Part shown: piece by piece, positions 1 to 8,355 of the stretch | Layout of the letters: each line of letters begins with the position of its first letter | How positions within the stretch are numbered: the stretch's first letter is position 1 | NCBI RefSeq assembly: GCF_021300655.1 | Contig: NZ_JAJTNB010000004.1 | Coordinates: forward strand, 29,071-93,070 | Reading direction: 5' to 3' | DNA: 64,000 nt | Origin: Helicobacter kayseriensis | GTDB taxonomy: Bacteria > Campylobacterota > Campylobacteria > Campylobacterales > Helicobacteraceae | Translations under genes and position numbers: made by a program | The notes under the pieces: model-generated | What the model saw: only the letters and a program-made list of their open reading frames with translations | The model's database searches: none | Told to the model about the DNA's origin: nothing

Positions 1-15
1 CTTTTTGAGTTTTGC

Positions 16-21
16 TAAAAT
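16..21 (+). promoter_or_regulatory. Candidate -10 box upstream of prfB
   Basis: A TAAAAT hexamer preceded by a T-rich stretch lies 34 nt upstream of the prfB start. It matches the housekeeping sigma-80 style of Helicobacter, where the -10 box dominates. The window begins too close to judge the upstream part. Confidence 0.35.
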
Positions 22-55
22 CCCAGTTTAAATTTAATCATTTGGATTTGGATAT

Positions 56-1144
56 ATGGATAATTATGAATACTCAGAGCTTCTTAAAGAGCTTGAAGGA
101 AAATGTAGCAATATTGAAAAAATCATTAAACCCCAAGAGATTCAAAAAGAGCTTGATGAGATTGTCTTGCTTGAGCAAAATCCGGAGTTTTGGAATGATG
201 CAAAAAAAGCAGGAGAGATTGGCAAGCATAAATCAAAACTTTCGCGAATGCTTCAGACTTATAAAAATGCCTCAGATATGCTTAATGACGCCAAAGAACT
301 TTTTGAGCTTGCTGGAAATGATGAGGAGATTTTAAATCAATTGTTTTCTCAAAGTGCAGAGTTGGAAAGCGCGATTAAAAAGGTGGAAATTGAGGTGATG
401 TTGAGCGATGAGAATGATTCTTCCAATGCGATTATCACAATTCAGCCAGGAGCGGGGGGGACAGAAAGTCAAGATTGGGGAAGTATGCTTTATCGAATGT
501 ATTTGCGGTGGGCGGAGCGTCGCGGATTTAAGGTTGAGTTACTTGATTATCAAGATGGCGAAGAAGCAGGAATTAAAGGCGTGGCTTTTATCATTAAGGG
601 TGAAAATGCTTATGGGTATATGAAGAGTGAAAATGGCGTTCATCGTTTAGTGAGAATCTCTCCATTTGATGCGAATGCCAAACGGCATACGAGTTTTTCA
701 AGTGTTCAAGTCAGTCCAGAGTTGAGTGATGATATTGATATTATGATTGAAGATAAGGATATTAGGATTGATACTTATCGAGCGAGCGGTGCAGGGGGGC
801 AGCATGTCAATAAAACAGAATCGGCTATTAGGATTACGCATCTTCCAACAGGGATTGTTGTGCAATGTCAAAACGACAGAAGTCAGCATAAAAACAAAGC
901 TACAGCCCTTAAGATGCTTAAAAGTAAGCTTTATGAACTTGAAAAAGAAAAGCAAAATGCCTCTAGTGCCAATCAAGAAAAAAGTGAAATTGGCTGGGGA
1001 CATCAAATCAGAAGCTATGTTTTGGCTCCCTATCAGCAAGTGAAAGATTTGCGTAGTAACATTGCATATAGCAATGTTGAGGCGATTTTGGATGGGGATT
1101 TGGATGAAATGATTGAGGGAGTGTTGGTGAGTGGAGCACAATAA
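56..1144 (+). CDS. prfB: Peptide chain release factor 2
   Basis: RF2 recognises UGA and UAA stop codons in the ribosomal A site and triggers hydrolysis of peptidyl-tRNA. The 362-residue product shows the stop-codon recognition tripeptide SPF in RISPFDA (about residue 200) and the catalytic loop [13 protein letters not shown], with GGQ at residues 247-249. Length equals the family norm. The gene is one uninterrupted frame from ATG 56, so the programmed +1 frameshift found in many bacterial prfB genes is absent, as I recall for other Helicobacter. A G7 run at 454-460 encodes part of the conserved PGAGGTES segment. The 3' end overlaps the next gene by 14 nt. Confidence 0.97.
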   Translation: MDNYEYSELLKELEGKCSNIEKIIKPQEIQKELDEIVLLEQNPEFWNDAKKAGEIGKHKSKLSRMLQTYKNASDMLNDAKELFELAGNDEEILNQLFSQSAELESAIKKVEIEVMLSDENDSSNAIITIQPGAGGTESQDWGSMLYRMYLRWAERRGFKVELLDYQDGEEAGIKGVAFIIKGENAYGYMKSENGVHRLVRISPFDANAKRHTSFSSVQVSPELSDDIDIMIEDKDIRIDTYRASGAGGQHVNKTESAIRITHLPTGIVVQCQNDRSQHKNKATALKMLKSKLYELEKEKQNASSANQEKSEIGWGHQIRSYVLAPYQQVKDLRSNIAYSNVEAILDGDLDEMIEGVLVSGAQ

Positions 1145-1634
1145 ACCTATTCCTCAAATTGAGGAGATCTTAGAACTTCTGCAAAAAGCACGAGAATATA
1201 GCATTGAAAGCTTAAGGCGAATCGAAAAGCTCAATGGATATGCAACACAGATTCAAGGACGCAATATCTTTGTGCAGCGAGGTTTGAGGGATCAAGCTCA
1301 AATGATGGAAATTTTGAGCCAACAAAATCCAGAACTTGAGATTTTCAAAAGCTCAAAAGATTGTCTTGATGAGATGCTCTCTCATACAATGGCGGTTTCT
1401 CAGATCAGTCAAAAGAGCTTAGAGATTTTGGATCTTTCTGCAGATGAGGCTATTGAGCAAGAGGGGATTTCTAAAGCTTCAAGTTTGCTCAAAAGTGTCA
1501 TTGCGTGCCTTGATCTTATTGAGCAAGAAAAACTAGAGGCTTTTATACAAACAACGACAAGCAACCAAAATGCAGGAAACACTCAAGGAAGTTTGGAAAC
1601 ACTTCAAGCTTTAAAATATCAAATCAAAGGATGA
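1131..1634 (+). CDS. Conserved Helicobacter protein of unknown function
   Basis: A 167-residue soluble, mostly helical protein with no signal peptide, membrane segment or motif I can tie to a known domain. The start is GTG 1131, inside the end of prfB, with a GGGAG-like ribosome site about 12 nt upstream. Its stop overlaps the start region of the U32 protein. The order prfB / unknown / U32 protease is the one I recall from H. pylori (HP0171-HP0170-HP0169), which supports it as a real conserved gene. Function is not inferable from sequence; co-transcription with prfB and a tRNA-modification-type gene only hints at translation. Confidence 0.85.
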   Translation: MEHNKPIPQIEEILELLQKAREYSIESLRRIEKLNGYATQIQGRNIFVQRGLRDQAQMMEILSQQNPELEIFKSSKDCLDEMLSHTMAVSQISQKSLEILDLSADEAIEQEGISKASSLLKSVIACLDLIEQEKLEAFIQTTTSNQNAGNTQGSLETLQALKYQIKG

Positions 1635-1636
1635 TT

Positions 1637-2905
1637 ATGCAAAAGGCTCAACTTCTTTCTCCCGCAGGGAATCTAACAAAACTCAAAATCGCTTTGGCTT
1701 ATGGAGCGGATGCGGTTTATGGTGGAGTAAGTCATTTCTCTTTGAGGAATCGCGCGGGAAAGGAATTCACTCTTGAAACATTTAAAGAAGGGATTGATTA
1801 TGCACATGAGCGAGGAAAAAAGGTGTATGCAGCAATCAATGGATTCCCTTTTAATGCTCAACTCAAACTTTTAGAAAATCATATTGTCAAAATGGCAGAA
1901 CTTGAGCCTGATGCGTTTATCATCGCAACCCCTGGTGTTGTAAGGCTTGCTAGAAAACTTGCCCCCCATATTCCCATTCATCTATCCACTCAAGCCAATG
2001 TGCTGAATGTGCTAGATGCTGAGGTGTTTTATGAAATGGGAGTGAAGAGAATCGTAGCTGCGAGGGAGATGAGCCTTTCTGATGCGGTAGAGATCAAAAA
2101 ACATTTGCCTGATTTGGAATTGGAGATTTTTGTGCATGGAAGTATGTGTTTTGCTTTTTCGGGGCGATGTTTGATCTCTGCACTCCAAAATGGACGCGTC
2201 CCCAATCGTGGAAGTTGCGCAAATGATTGTCGATTTGATTATGAATATTATGTGCGAAATCCAGATAATGGGGTGATGATGAGACTTGTAGAAGAGGAGG
2301 GTGTGGGGACTCATATTTTCAATGCAAAAGATCTCAATCTTGCTTCGCATTTGGTAGAGATTCTCTCAAGTGGGGCGATTGATGCACTCAAGATTGAAGG
2401 ACGCACAAAGTCTAATTATTATGCAGGGATTACAGCACGCACCTATCGAATGGCAATAGATGATTTTTATGCCAAACGATACAACTCACTCAAATACCAA
2501 GAAGAGCTCAATACGCTCAAAAATCGTGGATTTACTGATGGGTATATCATGCATCGTCCATATGAAAAGCTTGATACACAAAATCATCAAACAGCAATCA
2601 GTGAGGGAAGTTATCAGGTCAATGCTGAGGTGAGTGAGTGTGGGAAGTGGTTTTCCTGTCGCCATACAATCAGAGTAGGGGAAAGCAAAGAGCTTGTTGT
2701 GCCACTTGGATGTGCAATAGAGTGTGTGGATAATGAGAGGGGAAGAATCTATGAGCAGGGGGGGAAGTATTTTGTAAGGTTTAAAAAACTTGAGCTTGAA
2801 AATGGGGGAGAATTAAGTGAAATCCATAGTGGGAATGTTAATCGTGTCGCGCTCCCTGCATCATTGCCACCCTTTAGTTTTTTGAGGGAGAAAATTGGAG
2901 GATAA
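1637..2905 (+). CDS. U32 family peptidase / tRNA hydroxylation-type protein
   Basis: The U32 signature is intact: EIFVHGSMCFAFSGRCLIS, followed by NRGSCANDCR, supplies the conserved cysteines. Members were first called collagenases (PrtC in H. pylori); the closest studied bacterial relatives (TrhP, RlhA) act in RNA hydroxylation, so a role in 5-hydroxyuridine formation on tRNA is more likely than proteolysis. At about 422 residues it is close to TrhP length, and there is no signal peptide. Two in-frame ATGs exist: 1631 (overlapping the previous stop as ATGA) and 1637. I prefer 1637 because AAAGGA at 1627-1632 is then correctly spaced. The last part (about residues 320-420) is a beta-rich C-terminal domain. 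Confidence 0.9.
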   Translation: MQKAQLLSPAGNLTKLKIALAYGADAVYGGVSHFSLRNRAGKEFTLETFKEGIDYAHERGKKVYAAINGFPFNAQLKLLENHIVKMAELEPDAFIIATPGVVRLARKLAPHIPIHLSTQANVLNVLDAEVFYEMGVKRIVAAREMSLSDAVEIKKHLPDLELEIFVHGSMCFAFSGRCLISALQNGRVPNRGSCANDCRFDYEYYVRNPDNGVMMRLVEEEGVGTHIFNAKDLNLASHLVEILSSGAIDALKIEGRTKSNYYAGITARTYRMAIDDFYAKRYNSLKYQEELNTLKNRGFTDGYIMHRPYEKLDTQNHQTAISEGSYQVNAEVSECGKWFSCRHTIRVGESKELVVPLGCAIECVDNERGRIYEQGGKYFVRFKKLELENGGELSEIHSGNVNRVALPASLPPFSFLREKIGG

Positions 2906-3874
2906 ATGGCAAGGGGATATACATTTTTGGACTTAGCAGAAGAGGTTTTGGGGAAGGCAAAGATTCCTCTTGCCTGTAAGGAGATTTGGGAAAAAGCCCT
3001 TGAGTTTGGGCTAGTTTCAAAGCTTGGAAGTGTTGGAAAAACTCCTTGGCAGACGCTATATGCAATTTTATATGTTGGGGTTAAAAATGAACATTTTCCT
3101 TTAATGATTGTTTCAAAAAAGCCTACAAAATTTTGGCTTAAATCACGCCAAGAAGAGCTAGATTCTAAAGAACTTCAAAAAAGCATTCAACTCCAAATTC
3201 AAAAAGAAGAAAAAGCAAATCAAAAAAACTATTGTGAGCGAGATTTGCATCCTTTGCTTGTGAAGTTTTTGAAAGAAAGTGAAGAATTTAATCTTTGTTG
3301 CAAAACAATTTATCACGAAGAAAGCAAAAAACAAAAAAGTGGGAAAAATCGCTGGATTCACCCTGATATTGTGGGAGTGCATTTTCCTTTTGGATTCCAA
3401 GAACAAACAACAGAGTTGCTCAAAAATTTTGCTCAAACACCCTATGAGCTTTATAGTTTTGAGTTGAAAATCCGAATTGATTTTTCAAATTTGAGAGAGT
3501 GCTATTTTCAAGCAGTGAGTAATTCAAGTTGGGCAAATGAGGGGTATTTGGTAGTTTTGGAATGCGATGAAAGTCAAGAGTTTATGGATGAACTTTGGAG
3601 ATTAAATAATGCTTTTGGAATTGGAGTGATTAAGCTTAATGCTGATAATTTACTTGATTCTGAGGTTTTAATCCCCTCTGATGAGAGAGAACAATTAGAT
3701 TTTAAAACCATCGATTTGCTTGTGGGAGAAAATCCAAATTTTAGAAATTTTATTGAATCGATCAATCGCAATATCAAAGTCTCAGATTCGAATTATCTTA
3801 TTGAGAAAGATTTTGATAGAGTTTTTGAAGATTTGGAAATGAAAACATACATTAAAGACAAAAAGATTGGATAG
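2906..3874 (+). CDS. hrgA: HrgA-like protein with N-terminal HARE-HTH domain
   Basis: Residues 3-75 match the HARE-HTH fold, a winged-helix module found in HB1, ASXL, RNA polymerase delta and restriction-associated proteins. Visible residues include FLDLAEEVL, ACKEIWEKALE, GKTPWQTLYAILY and the KPTKFWLK end. The rest (about 250 residues) resembles the HrgA/COG2958 family, whose C-terminal part is thought to be nuclease-like. In H. pylori, hrgA can replace the hpyIIIR restriction gene beside hpyIIIM. Here no methylase is adjacent, and the gene lies in a housekeeping run, starting right after the U32 stop (gataaATG) and overlapping the next gene. DNA binding is a family inference; the biochemical role is unknown. 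Confidence 0.8.
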   Translation: MARGYTFLDLAEEVLGKAKIPLACKEIWEKALEFGLVSKLGSVGKTPWQTLYAILYVGVKNEHFPLMIVSKKPTKFWLKSRQEELDSKELQKSIQLQIQKEEKANQKNYCERDLHPLLVKFLKESEEFNLCCKTIYHEESKKQKSGKNRWIHPDIVGVHFPFGFQEQTTELLKNFAQTPYELYSFELKIRIDFSNLRECYFQAVSNSSWANEGYLVVLECDESQEFMDELWRLNNAFGIGVIKLNADNLLDSEVLIPSDEREQLDFKTIDLLVGENPNFRNFIESINRNIKVSDSNYLIEKDFDRVFEDLEMKTYIKDKKIG

Positions 3875-4322
3875 TGCAATGCAATGGCGAGATATAGAGA
3901 GTTTTATTGAGGATACCTCATACACAAAAGCTCAGATTGCTAGGCTTGTAAAAAATGGAGAGATTGAGGCAAAAAATCAAGAAGGAAAGTTATATTTAAG
4001 ACACAAGGAGAGCTTACCTGCACTCAACGCTTCAAGCAAGGCCCTTGTGAAAGAGCCAGAAGTTTTAATGCAGGAAGTTTTGCAAAAAGTATTGGATATC
4101 CACTCTAAATTTGCTCTTGCAAAAGATGAGGTGATTGCTAGCTTAAAGAGTGAGAATGAATTTCTTAAAAGTGCAGTTTTGTCTATGCAAGAGGCTTATA
4201 TGCAAGATAAAAAAATGCTTGATTTTTTGCGTGAAGAATTGCAAAGAAGCAGGCAGGAGCTGGAGCTAGTGAAGAAAAAATATCGATTGATGTGGGATAA
4301 GATCAATGATGCAAAAGAGTGA
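3867..4322 (+). CDS. DUF3972-type coiled-coil protein
   Basis: A small basic/acidic protein. The N-terminal 50 residues look like a helix-turn-helix adaptor (DIESFIEDTSYTKAQIARLV, then KNGEIEAKNQEGKLYLRH). About residues 85-150 form a heptad-rich coiled coil. The pattern agrees with DUF3972 proteins of Campylobacterota; function unknown. The frame opens at TTG 3867, overlapping the hrgA stop, but ATG 3879 (MQWRDIES) is an equally plausible start. The 3' end overlaps the DUF89 gene by 4 nt. The HTH-plus-coiled-coil layout suggests a DNA- or membrane-associated structural or regulatory role, which is inference only. Confidence 0.78.
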   Translation: MDSAMQWRDIESFIEDTSYTKAQIARLVKNGEIEAKNQEGKLYLRHKESLPALNASSKALVKEPEVLMQEVLQKVLDIHSKFALAKDEVIASLKSENEFLKSAVLSMQEAYMQDKKMLDFLREELQRSRQELELVKKKYRLMWDKINDAKE

Positions 4323-5188
4323 AAATGAAAGCCCAAAGTGATTGTTTTGCTTGTCTTAAGCGACAAGTATGTGCTCATCCTGTTGCGATAGAAGAATACC
4401 AATCTTTTCTCCAAAGTATTCCCAAAGATCAAAATGGGGCAAGTATTGCATTATCTCCACCACAAATTGCAATTGGGCTATATGAGAAGATTGCTAGAGA
4501 TCTTGGTGTGTCTGATCCCTTTGCTCATATCAAGGCACAAAGCATTCAAAAAGCTAGTCAGATTTTGCAAATGCTAGATCTAGAAGTGCTCTCATTGGAG
4601 GAGGCTTTGAGATTATCTGCTTTGGGAAATGTGATTGATTATGGTTCGGCAAGTCAGTTTTGCATCCAAGATTTTGATTTTATGCAAGAGCTTAGCAGAA
4701 TGGATTTTGCTTGTTTTGATTTTGATAGATTCCAAGATGCTTTAGAGGGTGCAAGAAGTCTTGTAATGCTTGGCGATAATGCTGGAGAGAATCTGTTTGA
4801 TGAGGTTTTATTGAGGGTTTTATCAAGGCAGTATCCCAACCTTGAGTTATTTTACTTTGTGCGCGGAAAGCCCATTATCAATGATATTACTCTTTTGGAC
4901 TTGCAGAGGTTTGAGGAATGCAGGGGGATATTTGAGGTTGCGCAAGTGGTAGATAGCGGAGTGAAAAGTCCAGGATTTGTCTATGGTGATGCAAGCACGG
5001 AGGCTCAGCAAATTTTTTCAAGATCAGATCTTGTGTTGAGTAAGGGGATGGGAAATTTTGAATGTTTGGATGAGAGAAAAGATTCAAGGATTTTCTATCT
5101 TTTGAAGATTAAGTGTCAAGTCGTAGCAGATAGATTGGGATTTGCTTTGGGAAAAATGGTTTTTAGACAAAATCATTTTGTTTTATGA
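4319..5188 (+). CDS. DUF89 (ARMT1-like) metal-dependent phosphatase
   Basis: The DUF89 family consists of metal-dependent damage-control phosphatases that hydrolyse unwanted sugar or cofactor phosphates. Family landmarks are visible: an N-terminal Cys pair CFACLKRQ, the metal-site motif GDNAGENLFDE (about residues 157-167), the VRGKPIINDIT segment and a late KGMGNFECL. The 289-residue length suits the stand-alone prokaryotic subfamily that carries the CxxC. The first codon is GTG 4319 overlapping the previous stop; ATG 4325 would trim two residues. No substrate can be deduced. It closes a run of overlapping genes; NDH-2 follows after a gap. Confidence 0.85.
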   Translation: MKMKAQSDCFACLKRQVCAHPVAIEEYQSFLQSIPKDQNGASIALSPPQIAIGLYEKIARDLGVSDPFAHIKAQSIQKASQILQMLDLEVLSLEEALRLSALGNVIDYGSASQFCIQDFDFMQELSRMDFACFDFDRFQDALEGARSLVMLGDNAGENLFDEVLLRVLSRQYPNLELFYFVRGKPIINDITLLDLQRFEECRGIFEVAQVVDSGVKSPGFVYGDASTEAQQIFSRSDLVLSKGMGNFECLDERKDSRIFYLLKIKCQVVADRLGFALGKMVFRQNHFVL

Positions 5189-5233
5189 TAAAAACATTTT
5201 TTACTTTTTATTTTGCAATTTGAGGGAAATTCA

Positions 5234-6427
5234 ATGAATATCTTAATTGTTGGTGGAGGATATGGAGGGTTAAAAACAGCACTTACATTGCAAAAGCGCC
5301 ACACAAATGCAAAAGTGACTCTTTTGAGCAAGCACGATTATCACTATCAAACAACTCTTTTGCATAAAGTTGCTGTTGGAACTTTGAGTGAGCGTAAAGC
5401 CAAGATTTATTATCGCACTTTGCTTAATCGTGTTGCTTTTGTTAAAGATAAGGTGATGGAAATTTGTCCTGAACAAAATACAGTCATTGGCAAACTTGGC
5501 AAGTATTCTTATGATATTTTAGTGATTGCCTTGGGGTTTAAACCTGATGATTTTGGAATCAAAGGTGTGCGAGAATATGCATTTAAACTCTCCTCTTTGA
5601 ATGCATCTTTGGTGCTTGCAAAACACATTGAATGGAAGTTTAAAGATTATCATCTCAAGAAAGATCCCAATGATCTTTCTTTTGTGATTTGCGGGAGTGG
5701 CTTAACAGGTGTGGAATTTACAGCTGAGCTTGCACACGATTTGAAGCGATTGTGTCGTATTTATGGGATTGATCGCAAGGAAGTGAAAATTACTTGTATA
5801 GGAAGGTCTTCTCAGGTTTTGCCTGTATTTGATCCAAAGCTTAGTCAAAAGGCTCAAAAGAAGCTAGAAGATTTGGGTGTTAAAGTTTTAAATGGCGTTA
5901 GTGTCAAGGAGTGTCAAAGTGATGGCGTGATTGTCTCAGAAGGGGGAGAGGAGAGAAAGATCTATGCTCATACGATTCTTTGGTCTGCTGGAGTGAAGGG
6001 AAATGATAGCATTGAATATTTTTCCAAAATGACAAGCCACAAGGGAAGATTGAAAGTGGATTCTAAACTTAAGAGTGAAGATTATCCCAATATCTATGTG
6101 GTTGGAGATTGTGCAATTTATGCACAAAGGGAGGTCGTTTATGTTCCAACAGCTCAGCTTGCCACACAAATGGGAGAGTATGTGGGAAATCTTTTGGCTG
6201 ATATGGCAGAGGGCAAAACAGAGACTAAGGATTTCAAATTTATCAATCGTGGATCAGTTTGCTCAATCGGGCATTTAGATGGAGTAGGGGTCGTATTTGG
6301 CTATAAGATCAGTGATGGTGTTAGTGCGTTTTTTAAGAATCTGATAGAAAATCGCTGGCTATTTGGGATTGGTGGATTGAAAATGGTCTTTAAAAAGGGG
6401 CAGTTTCGCTATCGCAGCAGTGACTAA
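5234..6427 (+). CDS. NDH-2-like FAD/NAD(P)H oxidoreductase
   Basis: A type II NADH dehydrogenase-like flavoprotein, about 397 residues. The FAD-binding Rossmann motif is at the very N-terminus (NILIVGGGYGGLKTA), the NAD(P) Rossmann motif at VICGSGLTGVEFTAELA (about residue 157), and the second FAD motif at NIYVVGDCAIY. Members pass electrons from NAD(P)H to quinone as peripheral membrane enzymes without proton pumping. The start is ATG 5234, with GAGGGA 8 nt upstream; an earlier in-frame ATG at 5213 lacks a good site. The C-terminal 70 residues may form the membrane-binding helices. It is convergent with the outer-membrane gene, sharing a hairpin that spans both stops. Confidence 0.88.
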   Translation: MNILIVGGGYGGLKTALTLQKRHTNAKVTLLSKHDYHYQTTLLHKVAVGTLSERKAKIYYRTLLNRVAFVKDKVMEICPEQNTVIGKLGKYSYDILVIALGFKPDDFGIKGVREYAFKLSSLNASLVLAKHIEWKFKDYHLKKDPNDLSFVICGSGLTGVEFTAELAHDLKRLCRIYGIDRKEVKITCIGRSSQVLPVFDPKLSQKAQKKLEDLGVKVLNGVSVKECQSDGVIVSEGGEERKIYAHTILWSAGVKGNDSIEYFSKMTSHKGRLKVDSKLKSEDYPNIYVVGDCAIYAQREVVYVPTAQLATQMGEYVGNLLADMAEGKTETKDFKFINRGSVCSIGHLDGVGVVFGYKISDGVSAFFKNLIENRWLFGIGGLKMVFKKGQFRYRSSD

Positions 6428-6443
6428 GTCACTAAAAGCGATA
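6410..6443. terminator. Bidirectional hairpin between convergent genes
   Basis: The two convergent stops (6425-6427 on +, 6432-6434 on -) lie inside a palindrome AGTGACT-A-AGTCACT (6419-6433), flanked by a second inverted pair TATCGC (6410-6415) / GCGATA (6438-6443). The nested arms would fold in transcripts from either strand. There is no clear T-run, so efficiency is uncertain. Confidence 0.5.
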
Positions 6444-7136
6444 AGTGTAGGAGAAATTCAAATAATCAGTAAAGTTATATTTTGTCTTAAGTGGAATTCC
6501 TGCGACAAAATATTCCTTGAGAGGAGAATTGAGCGTCCCTATAAAGCGATAGTTTAAGCTCATTTGATGATGTCCATAATAGTAGTGGAATCCGATGATG
6601 GGATATAGGTTGTGTTGGTAAAGATTAGAGAGCGTATAAGTGGTTTGATTGATTTTGGCTTCTCTTGCATGGTAGGTTTCAAAGTTATATCCTAGTCCTG
6701 CGCTGATTCCTAAGGTGTGCTCTTCTTTTTGCCAAAAATCCCACAAAACATCAAGTTGTGTACCTACCCAAAATGGAAGAGCAGAGATTTGAAATGTTTG
6801 ATTTGCCAAATCAACATTTCCAATAATAGGTGTCCCATCATGAACGCTTAGCAATGCACGGATTCCGAAATGATCATCAAAATAGTGTTGGTATCCTCCA
6901 TAAAATCCCCCCATAAGAGAAAAGCCTGATGAGCTTTGGGAGACATTTTCATGATGGATTGTGGAAGATCCAAATAGTGCTTCTACCCCAACAACAAATC
7001 CCGATTTTTTCTGAGCAAGAGTGAGTTCTTTTGGGGTATCTGTAAAGGGGAGTTCTTGTTCTTGTTGAGACTGATCTTCTTGGGCATAAAGAGACAAAAG
7101 TAGGGTAAGTGCAAAAAATAATAAACTTTTTTTCAT
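6432..7136 (-). CDS. Helicobacter outer-membrane beta-barrel protein
   Basis: A 234-residue secreted protein: signal peptide MKKSLLFFALTLLLSLYA, a short Gln/Glu-rich mature N-terminus, then alternating amphipathic strands ending in the classic aromatic barrel terminus YTYRF. This fits small Helicobacter outer-membrane proteins with an 8-10 strand barrel. The start is ATG 7136 (AAGAGGA upstream), not the earlier frame opening. It follows the ArsA-type ATPase by 26 nt and is probably the last gene of the cstA transcript. No ligand or adhesin motif is recognisable. Confidence 0.82.
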   Translation of the reverse strand: MKKSLLFFALTLLLSLYAQEDQSQQEQELPFTDTPKELTLAQKKSGFVVGVEALFGSSTIHHENVSQSSSGFSLMGGFYGGYQHYFDDHFGIRALLSVHDGTPIIGNVDLANQTFQISALPFWVGTQLDVLWDFWQKEEHTLGISAGLGYNFETYHAREAKINQTTYTLSNLYQHNLYPIIGFHYYYGHHQMSLNYRFIGTLNSPLKEYFVAGIPLKTKYNFTDYLNFSYTYRF

Positions 7137-7162
7137 TTCTAATCCTCTTGAAGTAGTGAGTG

Positions 7163-8101
7163 TCAAATTTTATCATTATTGGGGGAGCGGAAAAGAGGTA
7201 AGAGCAAAGAGAGAATGTGCTTTTGTTCTAAGATATCTTCTTTGAGGTGGTGTATGAACCATTGGGGGAATTGAGAAAATTTTTGTTGAATTTGAGAGAG
7301 ATATTTTTCTTGAATCTCATAGCGTTTTTTAAAAAATGGATCATGGCTTGGAGGAAGGATTTTGTTAATAGCAAGAGCATGGATGTGGATTTTGTCTTTT
7401 TGAATCTCTTCTATAGCTCTTTGAGTTTCGTGGATGGAGAGCAGATCGGGAGTGAGGGCAAAAATAATAGAAGTTTTTTGGGGATGAGTAAGGATGGATT
7501 GAAATGCTTGGTAGATTTGATATCTCTCTTCTAGATGTTGTTGTAAAGAGTTGTTTTCATAAGAAGGGGAGCCTAAGATATGATAGAGATGATTATTTTT
7601 TTGTTGATATCCAAGCATTGTTTTGCTCCAAGTTTTGAGCGTTTGGGCTAGTGTAAAGAATCTCAAAGTGTGTCCAGTGGGTGCTGTATCAATGATGATA
7701 TGATCCCATTGTGCTTGGCTGTGAGTGATGAGTTTGACAAGCTTGTCAAAAAGGGCAGATTCTTGCGTGATACCATTTTGTGCAGCGCTTTTGTAATAGC
7801 GATCAATAAGCTCATAGTGATGAGCCCCAAGAAATTTTTTTGTTTTTTGTGCAATTTCTTGCATATAAGAGAGGGCTTCTTCTTGGGGAATAATTTGTTG
7901 AATGGATAGATAGGGGTTGATTTGACTGATTTGTGTTGCATAGGGGATAGAAAAAATATCATTGAGATTGTGTGCAGGATCTGTGGAGATAAGAAGTGTT
8001 TTTTTGTTCTGAAGTGATAGATTTAGAGCAAGGGAGCTAGAAATTGTGCTTTTTCCCACTCCTCCCTTCCCTCCAATAAAAATAATTTGATTTAACAGCA
8101 T
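7163..8101 (-). CDS. ArsA/GET3-type ATPase, cysteine-free
   Basis: An ArsA-superfamily P-loop ATPase of 312 residues. The deviant Walker A GGKGGVGKST is at residues 11-20 and the switch II motif DTAPTGHTLRF at about residue 140; STDPAHNLNDIF is the switch I region. Relatives are the arsenite-pump ATPase ArsA and the tail-anchored-protein targeting factor GET3. This protein contains no cysteine at all, so it lacks both ArsA's arsenite-binding cysteines and GET3's zinc CxxC; an arsenic role is therefore unlikely. The start overlaps the preceding small gene by 10 nt, and cstA lies upstream, suggesting a shared membrane-related job. Confidence 0.88.
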   Translation of the reverse strand: MLLNQIIFIGGKGGVGKSTISSSLALNLSLQNKKTLLISTDPAHNLNDIFSIPYATQISQINPYLSIQQIIPQEEALSYMQEIAQKTKKFLGAHHYELIDRYYKSAAQNGITQESALFDKLVKLITHSQAQWDHIIIDTAPTGHTLRFFTLAQTLKTWSKTMLGYQQKNNHLYHILGSPSYENNSLQQHLEERYQIYQAFQSILTHPQKTSIIFALTPDLLSIHETQRAIEEIQKDKIHIHALAINKILPPSHDPFFKKRYEIQEKYLSQIQQKFSQFPQWFIHHLKEDILEQKHILSLLLPLFRSPNNDKI

Positions 8102-8355
8102 GCGCAGGGAAAGAAATCAAAGGGTGATTTTTCAAACCCTATTTTTTTATGCCACTGATGAAATTTGGGCATTAGATCAGGAATCAATTCAAGCATATGA
8201 AATTCATAAGGATTAGCAATCCCCATCATCTCTGAAAATGCCAAAAGCATTAGGAGTGCCTCTATTTCTTCTTGTTCTTTTTTGAGGGCTCGTTTGTAGC
8301 CAACTTCATAGTAATCTTTGAGAAATTTACTGATTGGGCTATAAATATTACGCAT
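8092..8355 (-). CDS. Small protein ending in CACC (cory-CC-star-like)
   Basis: An 87-residue protein with no signal peptide: a helical, charged N-terminal half (KRALKKEQEEIEALLMLLAFSEMMGI), a conserved-looking NPYEFHMLELIPDLMPKFHQWHKKIG core, and an extreme C-terminus FFPCACC immediately before the stop. The terminal Cys pair and the ArsA/CstA neighbourhood match what I remember as the cory-CC-star family, which is defined by a CC-stop ending; that identification is from memory. It overlaps cstA by 8 nt and the ATPase gene by 10 nt, implying translational coupling. The Cys cluster could bind metal, form a disulfide or be modified. It does not resemble the usual CstA partner YbdD. Confidence 0.78.
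   Translation of the reverse strand: MRNIYSPISKFLKDYYEVGYKRALKKEQEEIEALLMLLAFSEMMGIANPYEFHMLELIPDLMPKFHQWHKKIGFEKSPFDFFPCACC

Noticed and set aside
12..335. Second frame overlapping the 5' end of prfB, as in a programmed frameshift
   Set aside because: The prfB frame is complete from ATG 56 with all RF2 motifs, and no in-frame early UGA with a Shine-Dalgarno-like stimulator is present.
454..460. Phase-variable G7 tract in prfB
   Set aside because: RF2 is essential and the tract encodes an invariant Gly-Gly, so it is more simply explained by codon choice.
7163..8355. Arsenic resistance locus
   Set aside because: There is no ArsB, ArsC, ArsD or ArsR, and the ATPase has no cysteine.
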